Source: Argopecten irradians
Lineage: Eukaryota; Mollusca; Bivalvia; Pectinida; Pectinidae
DNA: 64,000 nucleotides
NCBI RefSeq assembly: GCF_041381155.1
Contig: NC_091142.1
Coordinates: 36,939,604 to 37,003,603, forward strand
Direction: 5' to 3'
Notes under the pieces: generated by a model
Database searches by the model: none
Seen by the model: the letters and a program-made list of their open reading frames with translations, nothing else
What the model was told of the DNA's origin: nothing
In this document: in pieces, positions 43,537-58,639 of the stretch
Layout of the letters: each line of letters opens with the position of its first letter
Numbering within the stretch: position 1 is the first letter of the stretch
Translations under genes and position numbers: made by a program

Positions 43537-46129
43537 GACGGAATACCAGACCTAACCTCTATTTCTCGAAATTAAAAAGACGACTTAAGTCATCTAAGTT
43601 ATATCTATTATGCAATCAATGTTAATACTTTTTGACTTACGTTTGTTTTTGACTAAGTTTGTTAAGACTTATGTATTGCTATAAAATATATCCTCTCATT
43701 ATTGATTGATTGATCGATTAAATAATTAGTCGGGTGATTTGGTGGTTGTTTAAGCGATCGATTGATTGATTGATGAGTTGTTTAAATCTTTGATTCATTT
43801 TATAGATGTGTATTTTGATATTAATTAATTTATTAATATTTTGTTTTTAATATGTATCCATTTATTTGTTTATTCATATTTATTTACTTTTTTTAACTGG
43901 TTTATTGATTGATTAAGTCATCGACTGATTTTATTTATTAATTAGTTAATTAGTTTACCTTTTTATTTAGTTGAATATTTAATTATTGATCTTTTTGTTT
44001 TTATTCATATGTTTAGTCAATTTATTAATTTATCTATCACATTGTAGTTGATGGCTGAATTTATTTTCTTTATAAACACATTTATTTTTACATGAAATAT
44101 GTTTGTTCAATATGTTCTTTGGTCAGTAGCTATAGGAATTTCCCCATCCACCGGTGTATATGGACTTAAAAATGATCACTGGGATCAACTATTGTTATTC
44201 CAGTCTTTTAGAGTATCATTTTATAGATATATTTCAATGCCTATATACAAAATATGATATTTATGTTTTTAAACAAAGATTGGAAACAAGATTCAGTCCA
44301 ACTTTTATGGGGATATCCAAGGTAAAGCCAAACACTATTGGAAGTTTTAAATGTATTCCGGTGATACAAATCAAACTTAATCTGTAATATGTATGTTAAA
44401 TGGACAATTTAATCAAATAAAATTTTCACATATATCGGAGACAAACAAGTTCAAATAGAAGTTGGAGTAGTTGGTATCACTGTTGTCACAATGTGTGAAA
44501 TGTTAAAATCGTTCACTGTCCGCCATTTTACAATAGAAATCCGATTTCTTGAATGCCGATTCCTGGCCCACGCCAATGGAGTAAAGCAACTTTTGTCTAA
44601 AACTACTGAAATTACCATTACAGTAGTGTGTTTACATAAATAGGTGCATGATCTTGTATGAAAAGTCGATTCCTTGGTGGTTATTTATTCATTTGTTACG
44701 TGACAACGGCTCGGATATGGACATAGTGTACGTATTGCATAATCGTATAGCTACACTATTTGGAATTTCAACGACATGAATTGAAATAAATAAAATTCTC
44801 GTGGAATTTGTTAATATTGTTCGATATATGTTTGACAAGAAATATAGAACAAGAACGATACATTTATGCTATGTATTTATCCGTTGTTAAATACCATAAA
44901 TAGCCTCACTCCAACCACATATATTTTAAATTGTGCTCTACCTGAATCATAAGTATCTGTCTAAATCTACTCGTCCTGAAACACATTATCGTTCAGGCGT
45001 GGTGAGTGCGGAACACCGGTACCTAATTTATATAGTGGTGATTTGACCTGGGGGGTTGGAACATTTAAGTGATTTTCAACGAAACTCGTTTATATATATA
45101 TGGAAGGGTAGAGTTTTTCCTTATTGTTAATGGCTGAATAACATATAAATATCATAAACAGTCACCTATATACAAACGAAAAATATCATGTTTACAAAAC
45201 ATAATATAAACAGGGATATCAGGTGGGTTGAACAAATGTCCTTATTGATGCACAGGTCATAACCACACACATTGATCAAGCATAAACTTAGTTATGTATA
45301 AATATAAATAATTACTAATTACATAATCTAGTTATACATATATTTGTCTATATATGTTCTAAGCAGTTGGTATATTTTTATTTCGGAATATTTCATTGTC
45401 TGATGTTAAAGACAATTGGAATTGGGCAACAGGCAACATGACTATACACGCCTCTCCGTTAGTATGGTAATTTTGTGTAAAGAATCACAAATTAAATAAA
45501 TTAAAAATTGGTTTAATATAAATTATTATACTGTATACGGCATTAAGTGGTAATATTTATCCTATGTACAAAGGCCTTTTATATTCATAAAGGTTAAATG
45601 ATTTAGACACTCCAATGAAGTGATGTACATCATTAATCATTTGTCATACAATTGTCATATCCATATCATAGCTTGTCAATATTAATGTAATTACTTGTTC
45701 ATTATTTTACTTGTAGATGGATATTCTGGAAACTAATGAGACACTGTTCTAACGAATCAGACCAACTGCAGAAGTGACACCTTCTATACATGTATACTGT
45801 GTATATCATTTTATATAATATCATATCATATATTTATATCACAATAGGACTTAAATAATGTATTAAGATTTGCTATTTCCTTTTTAACAAAGTTATACGT
45901 ACCCAATATGTAGAAGAAATCCGTAATTTAGTGTTTATGTAAGTCGCCTGTTCGTTTTAAAAATCCATCTACACTGTGGTTCAGCACTTTGAAACTTTAT
46001 AATTATATCCTAACTTTGTTAAGTGCGTTTTTTAAATGCAAACATCAATTGGGCCCAAGGAGTAAAAGGTAAAGAAATAATTTGAGGATATTTGTGAGTA
46101 AGTAGGAGATATGACATTTCATGTCGTTA
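43537..46129. other. Gene-less stretch with GATT-rich low-complexity DNA
   Basis: 43690-44060 is a degenerate ttgattgattgat / ttatttatt-like tract. The rest is AT-rich with no exon I can support; the 77-aa ORF at 44154-44387 matches nothing known. Confidence 0.5.
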
Positions 46130-49100
46130 TTCATATGTAACTTGCATGAGAGTTACCTGTACTAGACCCTGTATGTTGTATTCCATATGTTACTTGTATG
46201 AGAGTTACTGTACTAGACCCTGTATGTTGTATTCCATATGTTACTTGTATGAGAGTTACCTGTACTAGACCCTGTATGTTGTATTCCATATGTTACTTGT
46301 ATGAGAGTTCCTGTACTAGACCCTGTATGTTGTATTCCATATGTTACTTGTATGAGAGTTATCTGTACTAGACCCTGTATGTTGTATTCCATATGTAACT
46401 TGTATGAGAGTTACCTGTACTAGACCCTGTATGTTGTATTCCATATGTTACTTGTATGAGAGAGTTACCTGTACTAGACCCTGTATGTTGTATTCCATAT
46501 GTTACTTGTATGAGAGTTATCTGTACTAGACCCTGTATGTTGTATTCCATATGTTACTTGTATGAGAGTTATCTGTACTAGACCCTGTATGTTGTATTCC
46601 ATATGTTACTTGTATGAGAGTTATCTGTACTAGACCCTGTATGTTGTATTCCATATGTTACTTGTATGAGAGTTACCTGTACTAGACCCTGTATGTTGTA
46701 TTCCATATGTTACTTGTATGAAAGTTACCTGTACTAGACCCTGTATGTTGTATTCCATATGTTACTTGTATGAGAGTTACCTGTACTAGACCCTGTATGT
46801 TGTATTCCATATGTTACTTGTATGAGAGTTATCTGTACTAGACCCTGTATGTTGTATTCCATATGTTACCTGTACTAGACCCTGTATGTTGTATTCCATA
46901 TGTTACTTGTATGAGAGTTATCTGTACGAGACCCTGTATGTTGTATTCCATATGTAACTTGTATGAGAGTTATCTGTACGAGACCCTGTATGTTGTATTC
47001 CATATGTAACTTGTATGAGAGTTACCTGTACTAGACCCTGTATGTTGTATTCCATATGTTATTGTATGAGAGTTACCTGTACTAGACCCTGTATGTTGTA
47101 TTCCATATGTTACTTGTATGAGAGTTATCTGTACTAGACCCTGTATGTTGTATACCATATGTAACTTGTATGAGAGTTACCTGTACTAGACCCTGTTTGT
47201 TGTATTCCATATGTTACTTGTATGAGAGTTACCTGTACTAGACCCTGTATGTTGTATTCCATATGTAACTTGTATGAGAGTTACCTGTACTAGACCCTGT
47301 ATGTTGTATTCCATATGTTACTTGTATGAGAGTTACCTGTACTAGACCCTGTATGTTGTATTCCATATGTTACTTGTATGAGAGTTACCTGTACTAGACC
47401 CTGTATGTTGTATTACCATATGTTACTTGTATGAGAGTTACCTGTACTAGACCCTGTATGTTGTATTCCATATGTTACTTGTATGAGAGTTACCTGTACT
47501 AGACCCTGTATGTTGTATTCCATATTTATAGTTACCTGTACTAGACCCTGTAGTGTATTCCATATGTTACTTGTATGAGAGTTACCTGTACTAGACCCTG
47601 TATGTTGTATACCATATGTTACTTGTATGAGAGTTACCTGTACTAGACCCTGTATGTTGTATACCATATGTTACTTGTATGAGAGTTACCTGTCCTAGAC
47701 CCTGTATGTTGTATACCATATGTTACTTGTATGAGAGTTACCTGTACTAACTGAATGTATGTACTGTACTAGACCCTGTATGTTGTATTCCATATGTTAC
47801 TTGTATGAGAGTTACCTGTACTAGACCCTGTATGTTGTATTCCATATGTTACTTGTATGAGAGTTACCTGTACTAGACCCTGTATGTTGTATTCCATATG
47901 TTACTTGTATGAGAGTTACCTGTACTAGACCCTGTATGTTGTATTCCATATGTTACTTGTATGAGAGTTACCTGTACTAGACCCTGTATGTTGTATTCCA
48001 TATGTTACTTGTATGAGAGTTACCTGTACTAGACCCTGTATGTTGTATTCCATATGTTACTTGTATGAGAGTTACCTGTACTAGACCCTGTATGTTGTAT
48101 TCCATATGTTACTTGTATGAGAGTTACCTGTACTAGACCCTGTATGTTGTATTCCATATGTTACTTGTATGAGAGTTACCTGTACTAGACCCTGTATGTT
48201 GTATTCCATATGTAACTTGTATGAGAGTTACCTGTACTAGACCCTGTATGTTGTATTCCATATGTTACTTGTATGAGAGTTACCTGTACTAGACCCTGTA
48301 TGTTGTATTCCATATGTTACTTGTATGAGAGTTACCTGTACTAGACCCTGTATGTTGTATTCCATATGTTACTTGTATGAGAGTTACCTGTACTAGACCC
48401 TGTATGTTGTATTCCATATGTTACTTGTATGAGAGTTACCTGTACTAGACCCTGTATGTTGTATTCCATATGTTACTTGTATGGAGAGTTACCTGTACTA
48501 GACCCTGTATGTTGTATTCCATATGTTACTTGTATGAGAGTTACCTGTACTAGACCCTGTATGTTGTATTCCATATGTTACTTGTATGAGAGTTACCTGT
48601 ACTAGACCCTGTATGTTGTATTCCATATGTTACTTGTATGAGAGTTACCTGTACTAGACCCTGTATGTTGTATTCCATATGTTACTTGTATGAGAGTTAC
48701 CTGTACTAGACCCTGTATGTTGTATTCCATATGTTACTTGTATGAGAGTTACCTGTACTAGACCCTGTATGTTGTTATTCCATATGTTACTTGTATGAGA
48801 GTTACCTGTACTAGACCCTGTATGTTGTATTCCATATGTTACTTGTATGAGAGTTACCTGTACTAGACCCTGTATGTTGTATTCCATATGTTACTTGTAT
48901 GAGAGTTACCTGTACTAGACCCTGTATGTTGTATTCCATATGTTACTTGTATGAGAGTTACCTGTACTAGACCCTGTATGTTGTATTCCATATGTTACTT
49001 GTATGAGAGTTATCTGTACTAGACCCTGTATGTTGTATTCCATATGTTACTTGTATGAGAGTTACCTGTACTAGACCCTGTATGTTGTATTCCATATGTT

Positions 49101-52100
49101 ACTTGTATGAGAGTTACCTGTCCTAGACCCTGTATGTTGTATTCCATATGTTACTTGTATGAAAGTTACCTGTACTAGACCCTGTATGTTGTATTCCATA
49201 TGTTACCTGTACTAGACCCTGTATGTTGTATTCCATATGTTACCTGTATGAGAGTTACCTGTACTAGACCCTGTATGTTGTATTCCATATGTTACTTGTA
49301 TGCAAATTACCTGTACTAGACCCTGTATATTGTATTCCATATGTTACCATATGTTACTTGTATGAGAGTTACCTGTACTAGACCCTGTATGTTGTATACC
49401 ATATGTTACTTGTATGAGAGTTACCTGTTCTAGACCCTGTATGTTGTATTCCATATGTTACTTGTATGAGAGTTACCTGTACTAGACCCTGTATGTTGTA
49501 TTCCATATGTTACTTGTATGAGAGTTACCTGTACTAGACCCTGTATGTTGTATTCCATATGTTACTTGTATGAGAGTTACCTGTACTAGACCCTGTATGT
49601 TGTATTCCATATGTTACTTGTATGAGAGTTACCTGTACTAGACCCTGTATGTTGTATACCATATGTTACTTGTATGAGAGTTACCTGTACTAGACCCTGT
49701 ATGTTGTATTCCATATGTTACTTGTATGAGAGTTACCTGTACTAGACCCTGTATGTTGTATCCATATGTTACTTGTATGAGAGTTACCTGTACTAGACCC
49801 TGTATGTTGTATTCCATATGTTACTTGTATGAGAGTTACCTGTACTAGACCCTGTATGTTGTATTCCATATTTTACTTGTATGAGAGTTACCTGTACTAG
49901 ACCCTGTATGTTGTATTCCATATGTTACTTGTATGAGAGTTATCTGTACTAGACCCTGTATGTTGTATTCCATATGTTACTTGTATGAGAGTTACCTGTA
50001 CTAGACCCTGTATGTTGTATTCCATATGTTACTTGTATGAGAGTTACCTGTACTAGACCCTGTATGTTGTATACCATATGTTACTTGTATGAGAGTTACC
50101 TGTACTAGACCCTGTATGTTGTATTCCATATGTTACTTGTATGAGAGTTACCTGTACTAGACCCTGTATGTTGTATTCCATATGTTACTTGTATGAGAGT
50201 TACCTGTACTAGACCCTGTATGTTGTATTCCATATGTTACTTGTATGAGAGTTACCTGTACTAGACCCTGTATGTTGTATTCCATATGTTACTTGTATGA
50301 GAGTTACCTGTACTAGACCCTGTATGTTGTATTCCATATGTTACTTGTATGAGAGTTATCTGTACTAGACCCTGTATGTTGTATTCCATATGTTACTTGT
50401 ATGAGAGTTACCTGTACTAGACCCTGTATGTTGTATTCCATATGTTACTTGTATGAGAGTTACCTGTACTAGACCCTGTATGTTGTATTCCATATGTTAC
50501 TTGTATGAGAGTTACCTGTACTAGACCCTGTATGTTGTATTCCATATGTTACTTGTATGAGAGTTACCTGTACTAGACCCTGTATGTTGTATTCCATATG
50601 TTACTTGTATGAGAGTTATCTGTACTAGACCCTGTATGTTGTATTCCATATGTTACTTGTATGAGAGTTACCTGTACTAGACCCTGTATGTTGTATTCCA
50701 TATGTTACTTGTATGAGAGTTACCTGTACTAGACCCTGTATGTTGTATTCCATATGTTACTTGTATGAGAGTTACCTGTACTAGACCCTGTATGTTGTAT
50801 TCCATATGTTACTTGTATGAGAGTTATCTGTACTAGACCCTGTATGTTGTATTCCATATGTTACTTGTATGAGAGTTACCTGTACTAGACCCTGTATGTT
50901 GTATTCCATATGTTACTTGTATGAGAGTTACCTGTACTAGACCCTGTATGTTGTATTCCATATGTTACTTGTATGAGAGTTACCTGTACTAGACCCTGTA
51001 TGTTGTATTCCATATGTTACTTGTATGAGAGTTACCTGTACTAGACCCTGTATGTTGTATTCCATATGTTACTTGTATGAGAGTTACCTGTACTAGACCC
51101 TGTATGTTGTATTCCATATTACTTGTATGAGAGTTACCTGTACTAGACCCTGTATGTTGTATTCCATATGTTACTTGTATGAGAGTTACCTGTACTAGAC
51201 CCTGTATGTTGTATTCCATATGTTACTTGTATGAGAGTTACCTGTACTAGACCCTGTATGTTGTATTCCATATGTTACTTGTATGAGAGTTACCTGTACT
51301 AGACCCTGTATGTTGTATCCATATGTTTTTTAGTTACTGTACTAGACCTGTATGTATTCATATGTACTTGTATGAGAGTTACCTGTACTAGACCCTGTAT
51401 GTTGTATTCCATATGTTACTGTTGAAGTTACTGTACTAGACCCTGTATGTTGTATTCCATATGTTACCTGTACTAGACCCTGTATGTTGTATTCCATATG
51501 TTACTTGTATGAGAGTTACCTGTACTAGACCCTGTATGTTGTATTCCATATGTTACTTGTATGAGAGTTACCTGTACTAGACCCTGTATGTTGTATACCA
51601 TATGTTACTTGTATGAGAGTTACCTGTACTAGACCCTGTATGTTGTATTCCATATGTTACTTGTATGAGAGTTACCTGTACTAGACCCTGTATGTTGTAT
51701 TCCATATGTTACTTGTATGAGAGTTACCTGTACTAGACCCTGTATGTTGTATTCCATATGTTACTTGTATGAGAGTTACCTGTACTAGACCCTGTATGTT
51801 GTATTCCATATGTTACTTGTATGAGAGTTACCTGTACTAGACCCTGTATGTTGTATACCATATGTTACTTGTATGAGAGTTACCTGTACTAGACCCTGTA
51901 TGTTGTATTCCATATGTTACTTGTATGAGAGTTACCTGTACTAGACCCTGTATGTTGTATTCCATATTTTACTTGTATGAGAGTTACCTGTACTAGACCC
52001 TGTATGTTGTATTCCATATGTTACTTGTATGAGAGTTACCTGTACTAGACCCTGTATGTTGTATTCCATATGTTACTTGTATGAGAGTTACCTGTACTAG

Positions 52101-55100
52101 ACCCTGTATGTTGTATTCCATATGTTACTTGTATGAGAGTTACCTGTACTAGACCCTGTATGTTGTATTCCATATGTTACTTGTATGAGAGTTACCTGTA
52201 CTAGACCCTGTATGTTGTATTCCATATGTTACTTGTATGAGAGTTACCTGTACTAGACCCTGTATGTTGTATTCCATATGTTACTTGTATGAGAGTTACT
52301 GTACTTACTAGACCCTGTATGTTGTATTCCATATGTTACTTGTATGAGAGTTACCTGTACTAGACCCTGTATGTTGTATTCCATATGTTACTTGTATGAG
52401 AGTTACCTGTACTAGACCCTGTATGTTGTATTCCATATGTTACTTGTATGAGATTACCTGTACTAGACCCTGTATGTTGTATTCCATATGTTACTTGTAT
52501 GAGAGTTACCTGTACTAGACCCTGTATGTTGTATTCCATATGTTACTTGTATGAGAGTTACCTGTACTAGACCCTGTATGTTGTATTCCATATGTTACTT
52601 GTATGAGAGTTACCTGTACTAGACCCTGTATGTTGTATTCCATATGTTACTTGTATGAGAGTTACCTGTACTAGACCCTGTATGTTGTATTCCATATGTT
52701 ACTTGTATGAGAGTTACCTGTACTAGACCCTGTATGTTGTATTCCATATGTTACTTGTATGAGAGTTACCTGTACTAGACCCTGTATGTTGTATTCCATA
52801 TGTTACTTGTATGAGAGTTACCTGTACTAGACCCTGTATGTTGTATTCCATATGTTACTTGTATGAGAGTTACCTGTACTAGACCCTGTATGTTGTATTA
52901 CCATATGTTATGTTTATGAGAGTTACCTGTACTAGACCCTGTATGTTGTATTCCATATGTTACTTGTATGAGAGTTACCTGTACTAGACCCTGTATGTTG
53001 TATTCCATATGTTACTTGTATGAGAGTTACCTGTACTAGACCCTGTATGTTGTATTCCATATGTTACTTGTATGAGAGTTACCTGTACTAGACCCTGTAT
53101 GTTGTATTCCATATGTTACTTGTATGAGAGTTACCTGTACTAGACCCTGTATGTTGTATTCCATATGTTACTTGTATGAGAGTTACCTGTACTAGACCCT
53201 GTATGTTGTATTCCATATGTTACTTGTATGAGAGTTACCTGTACTAGACCCTGTATGTTGTATTCCATATGTTACTTGTATGAGAGTTACCTGTACTAGA
53301 CCCTGTATGTTGTATTCCATATGTTACTTGTATGAGAGTTACCTGTACTAGACCCTGTATGTTGTATTCCATATGTTACTTGTATGAGAGTTACCTGTAC
53401 TAGACCCTGTATGTTGTATTCCATATGTTACTTGTATGAGAGTTACCTGTACTAGACCCTGTATGTTGTATACCATATGTTACTTGTATGAGAGTTACCT
53501 GTACTAGACCCTGTATGTTGTATACCATATGTTACTTGTATGAGAGTTACCTGTACTAGACCCTGTATGTTGTATTACCATATGTTACTTGTATGAGAGT
53601 TACCTGTACTAGACCCTGTATGTTGTATTCCATATGTTACTTGTATGAGAGTTACCTGTACTAGACCCTGTATGTTGTATTCCATATGTTACTTGTATGA
53701 GAGTTACCTGTACTAGACCCTGTATGTTGTATTCCATATGTTACTTGTATGAGAGTTACCTGTACTAGACCCTGTATGTTGTATTCCATATGTTACTTGT
53801 ATGAGAGTTACCTGTACTAGACCCTGTATGTTGTATTCCATATGTTATTGTATACAGTTACCTACTAGACCCTGTAGTGTATGTTACTTGTGAAGTTACT
53901 AGACCCTGTATGTTGTATTCCATATGTTACTTGTATGAGAGTTACCTGTACTAGACCCTGTATGTTGTATTCCATATGTTACTTGTATGAGAGTTACCTG
54001 TACTAGACCCTGTATGTTGTATTCCATATGTTACTTGTATGAGAGTTACCTGTACTAGACCCTGTATGTTGTATTCCATATGTTACTTGTATGAGAGTTA
54101 TCTGTACTAGACCCTGTATGTTGTATTCCATATGTTACTTGTATGAGAGTTACCTGTACTAGACCCTGTATGTTGTATACCATATGTTTACTTGTATAGA
54201 GTTACCTGTACTAGACCCTGTATGTTGTATTCCATATGTTACTTGTATGAGAGTTACCTGTACTAGACCCTGTATGTTGTATACCATATGTTACTTGTAT
54301 GAGAGTTACCTGTACTAGACCCTGTATGTTGTATACCATATGTAACTTGTATGAGAGTTATCTGTACTAGACCCTGTTGTTGTATTCCATATGTTACTTG
54401 TATAAGAGTTACCTGTACTAGACCCTGTATGTTGTATTCCATATGTTACTTGTATGAGAGTTACCTGTACTAGACCCTGTATGTTGTATTCCATATGTTA
54501 CTTGTGTATGAGAGTTACCTGTCCTAGACCCTGTATGTTGTATTCCATATGTTACTTGTATGAGAGTTACCTGTACTAGACCCTGTATGTTGTATTCCAT
54601 ATGTTACTTGTATGAGAGTTACCTGTACTAGACCCTGTATGTTGTATTCCATATGTTACTTGTATGAGAGTTACCTGTACTAGACCCTGTATGTTGTATT
54701 CCATATGTTACTTGTATGAGAGTTACCTGTCCTAGACCCTGTATGTTGTATTCCATATGTTACTTGTATGAGAGTTACCTGTACTAGACCCTGTATGTTG
54801 TATTCCATATGTTACTTGTATGAGAGTTATCTGTACTAGACCCTGTATGTTGTATTCCATATGTTACTTGTATAAGAGTTACCTGTACTAGACCCTGTAT
54901 GTTGTATACCATTGTAACTTGTATGAGAGTTACCTGTACTAGACCCTGTATGTTGTATTCCATATGTTACTTGTATGAGAGTTACCTGTACTAGACCCTG
55001 TATGTTGTATTCCATATGTTACTTGTATGAGAGTTACCTGTACTAGACCCTGTATGTTGTATTCCATATGTTACTTGTATGAGAGTTACCTGTACTAGAC

Positions 55101-55694
55101 CCTGTATGTTGTATTCCATATGTTACTTGTATGAGAGTTACCTGTACTAGACCCTGTATGTTGTATTCCATATGTTACTTGTATGAGAGTTACCTGTACT
55201 AGACCCTGTATGTTGTATTCCATATGTTACTTGTATGAGAGTTACCTGTCCTAGACCCTGTATGTGTTTGTATACCATATGTTACTTGTATGTATGAGAG
55301 TTACCTGTACTAGACCCTGTATGTTGTATTCCATATGTTACTTGTATGAGAGTTACCTGTCCTAGACCCTGTATGTTGTATACCATATGTTACTTGTATG
55401 AGAGTTACCTGTCCTAGACCCTGTATGTTGTATACCATATGTTACTTGTATAAGAGTTACCTGTCCTAGACCCTGTATGTTGTATACCATATGTTACTTG
55501 TATAAGAGTTTCCTGTCCTAGACCCTGTATGTTGTATACCATATGTTACTTGTATGAGAGTTACCTGTACTAGACCCTGTATGTTGTATACCATATGTTA
55601 CTTGTATGAGAGTTACCTGTCCTAGACCCTGTATGTTGTATACCATATGTTACTTGTATGAGAGTTACCTGTACTAGACCCTGTATGTTGTATT
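46130..55694. repeat. 52-bp minisatellite, about 184 copies (9.6 kb)
   Basis: The unit is ttacctgtactagaccctgt, atgttgtattccatatgtta, cttgtatgagag. Most copies are identical or differ by one base (ttatctgt, ttgtatacc, tcctagac variants). Short or scrambled copies lie at 47520-47560, 47745-47775, 49195-49360, 51310-51480 and 53845-53910. Each unit has two 16-mers that match at 12 of 16 positions (gttacttgtatgagag / gttacctgtactagac), so it probably grew from a shorter duplication. On minus, ACAG|GTAACT is splice-donor-like. No linked exon is seen. ORFs inside are by-products. Confidence 0.97.
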
Positions 55695-55752
55695 CAATAA
55701 TGTGAATAAATTTCACATTACATAGTCATTTATATAAGGTCCTCTATATATC

Positions 55753-55960
55753 CTATTTCAGATCTATAGTTAAAAAGGATTCGTGATTTTGCCAATGGTT
55801 ATCCAGTCTGTTTTTAAACGTTTCTATATTTGGTTCTAAAACAGTGATTTCTGGAGGCTTGTGTCATATTTTTACAATTCTTCCAGATGTGTACACACTT
55901 TAAATGGATGTCCCCTAACTCCATGTTTGTGTGATTAATTTGTCTATATCAATGTGTGTT
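55753..55960 (-). pseudogene. LINE (CR1/jockey-like) reverse transcriptase C-terminal fragment
   Basis: On minus, PPEITVLEPNIETFKNRLDN then HWQNHESFLTIDLK and a stop resembles the conserved LINE tail (FKNRLDK.W). Upstream, after a frameshift, LRGHPFKVCTHLEEL resembles the TRGHSLKL segment that normally precedes it. Confidence 0.6.
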
Positions 55961-56900
55961 ACACAGTTATCATATACAATGCATATTGATTGTTCCATAC
56001 TTATTTTGTTCTTTGTTTTTGTTCTAAATCTGGCTTTCTGATTGACCGAATCATTTTTTTTTCAAACCACTATGTAGGTTACAGTAGGTCACAGTAGAAT
56101 GTATAGCCTTTCTCATTAAAATGTGTTCACATATTCCGTAATAACGAATTTTAAATTAAAAAAGTGTTATTCATAAAATAAAATATGTTATTCAAGATGT
56201 ATTTGATTTGCATATGCTTACACTTTTCGAAGGCCTTTAAATTGATACGAGTCAGTGGGAATTCAGTTTAGAAACGTTTAGTTTCGAGGTGTTTGTAATC
56301 AAATGAGTTATAATACTGAATCTTGCTTTCCAATATTTTTTTGCATACACTATGAAAACAAATTCCAGGAAGGCGCGAAACTCCGACATTATCGTGACCT
56401 TACAATAGAGACATTGACGGTGCGTATTAATGCGGAAAAAGAATCCCTTGAAAAATCACTAGAATGGTACATTTAAGCATACTTCATATTATCAAATAGT
56501 TTAAAGAATTCATTATAAGCATATATGTCAGTATATTTTTATTATTTCAACGGGATATGAGAATATTCTATATTCTTACGTTCTAAACATCAGAAATCAT
56601 ATTTCATGAATATTATAGAGTCAGGGTTTGAAACATAGTGAACAGTTTTATCAAAAATTGATTATTATGACTGATCTTCCGAAACAATAATATCAGTGCT
56701 CACATTCCTTATTTGATAAAAAAAATACAAATTCTTATGACAGAGGCTGGTATGTCGTTATAAGCAAATTATTTAAAGAATATTCAAGCGTTTATACAAT
56801 TACAATGATAATCAGGAACCATGCTATTAGTATCACTTGTTATGATTTTTTAATTAGATAATAAGTTTAGCAAATAAACATATATCGAACTTCATTTGAG
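55961..56900. other. Decayed relatives of the 36.9-37.5 kb region
   Basis: 56080-56105 has two AGGTCA units followed by agaatgtatagc, as at 37066-37090. 56213-56300 (cttacacttttcgaaggcct, gaaacgtttagtttcgaggt) parallels the LINE fragment at 37346-37425. The rest is unidentified AT-rich DNA. Confidence 0.55.
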
Positions 56901-56979
56901 GAGGAAGTAAAATAAGCCATTTTAGATACAACAGGATATCACGTAATTTTGTAGATAGAGTGCAAAACAATATTGTATT

Positions 56980-58570
56980 ATGAGTAAACATGTACACTCT
57001 AAATAGGATGTGAATAAATTTCTTCCTGTGAATCCCCTGACGTCATAGCACATAGTCAATATTGTGTTTACAGTACTCACGATCCAGTTCATAGGTATAC
57101 CTAAAACGTAGTTTATACACAACAGAGTGGCGTGAACACTCAGAGAGACGGTTGGTAGATTGAAATTGTATAAAAATAACAGCCAACTAATTCAACAAAC
57201 ACTGTTTAGATATATTCCAAATAGATTCAGAAACTTTCAGATCTTGTAGCGTAATTTTTATAATATGTTGCTATTTCAAAATTATTGACAATCTAACCTA
57301 GCTATAAGCTGAAAAAATATGCCATAAACTTGTTTAAATAATTCAAAATCGTATAGTTTTCTTCAATTTAGGGAAACTAAAACACTTTGAAAAGTCAGCA
57401 ATATTGAATTTATATTTACATATAGGAGAGAGGGGGCAAATACTACATTTAATATAACAAAAATATCACAGCTCATTTGATAAGAAAATGTTATGCATGT
57501 ATATGCCGTAATTATCATACCGGGTACTAACGAACCTTTGATAAGGTTTTCATACCACCACCACCAATTCAGAATTACAATACTTACAATGCATAGGGTT
57601 TAATTTTACGCCAAAATATCATCATGTTTTCGTGTATAATGGAGAGGAATGAGTACATACCATTAAAGTGATTTAAACAACAAACCTGTAAATGTTTTTA
57701 ATAAAGTCTGAAGAAAAAATAAAACGTAAAACTTTTCGTCCAGTTTTGACATATTTAATTTGTATACGTCCGATATGATTTTCATTCATTAGAACAATCA
57801 GGAAACATACATTATCTGTTATATTACATATATTATCTGTTATATTACATATATTATCTGTTATATTTCGTTTTTTACATATATTATCTGTTATATTTCC
57901 GTTTTTTACGAAGTAGGCACCCCTGCATAGGAAGTAATTAATTAAACTATATGCATGTATCACAAGGAACAACAAAATATGATGTAATTTTGCACTGAGA
58001 AAGGATACACAGTTTTTCTTTTATTACTTTGATGGGGTATTGTCATATATGCAAACCCTTAAGAACTGGAATAAATAATCATAAACGATTTTATACTATA
58101 CTTAGTACAGTAAAATAGTTAATGTGTGTATATGGAAAAAATACCTTGTGGGGAATCCCCTGACGTCATATATTTATACCAAATATAGGCTACACCCCAG
58201 TATTTCGATAATGTACAGTGTCATTTGAAGCATTGATTTGACGGGAGTGTATACCTAAAGAGTAGAAATCTTACGACGGCTTTTCGGAGACAAGACTTTT
58301 TACTTAAAAATGAAAGAATTGTGATAAGTCAGGTATGTATTCAGCGGTACCAATTTGAGATTTTAAACATCAATTCTCGTCTGTCGACAATGCATACAGT
58401 CAAATATTTCCACTCCCTACTGATAGAAAAGTTGTATCTATTCTTTTTATTTCATTTTTGTCGTCAATTTTGTGAGTATCTGCAACGAATTGTGGCATTT
58501 ATAAGCTTTTCTAGACTGATAAATTTAACCGTCAATTAATAGCCTGATAAATTCAATAGTCCATTCTGGA
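56980..58570 (+). repeat. Three-copy duplication, second copy with leader block
   Basis: The order of blocks (cgtgaacactcag; atatgccataaact; gcactgagaaaggatac; gaatcccctgacgtcat; catttgaag; gtattcagcggtaccaattt) is the same as at 58640-59790 and, with insertions, at 38430-41480. It ends with AGTCAG|GTATGT at 58332, a splice donor. Confidence 0.75.
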
Positions 58571-58639
58571 ACAGTCTAAATTTAGCTTTGGAAGTTTTTG
58601 CATTCTTGACCTACATTTATGTCAATACATCGATGTAGG

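Noticed and set aside
46368..54600. Minus-strand ORFs with NSHTSYIWNTTYRV-like repeats
   Set aside because: Frame windows in the 52-bp satellite; the 52-bp length shifts frame each unit, and composition is not coding.
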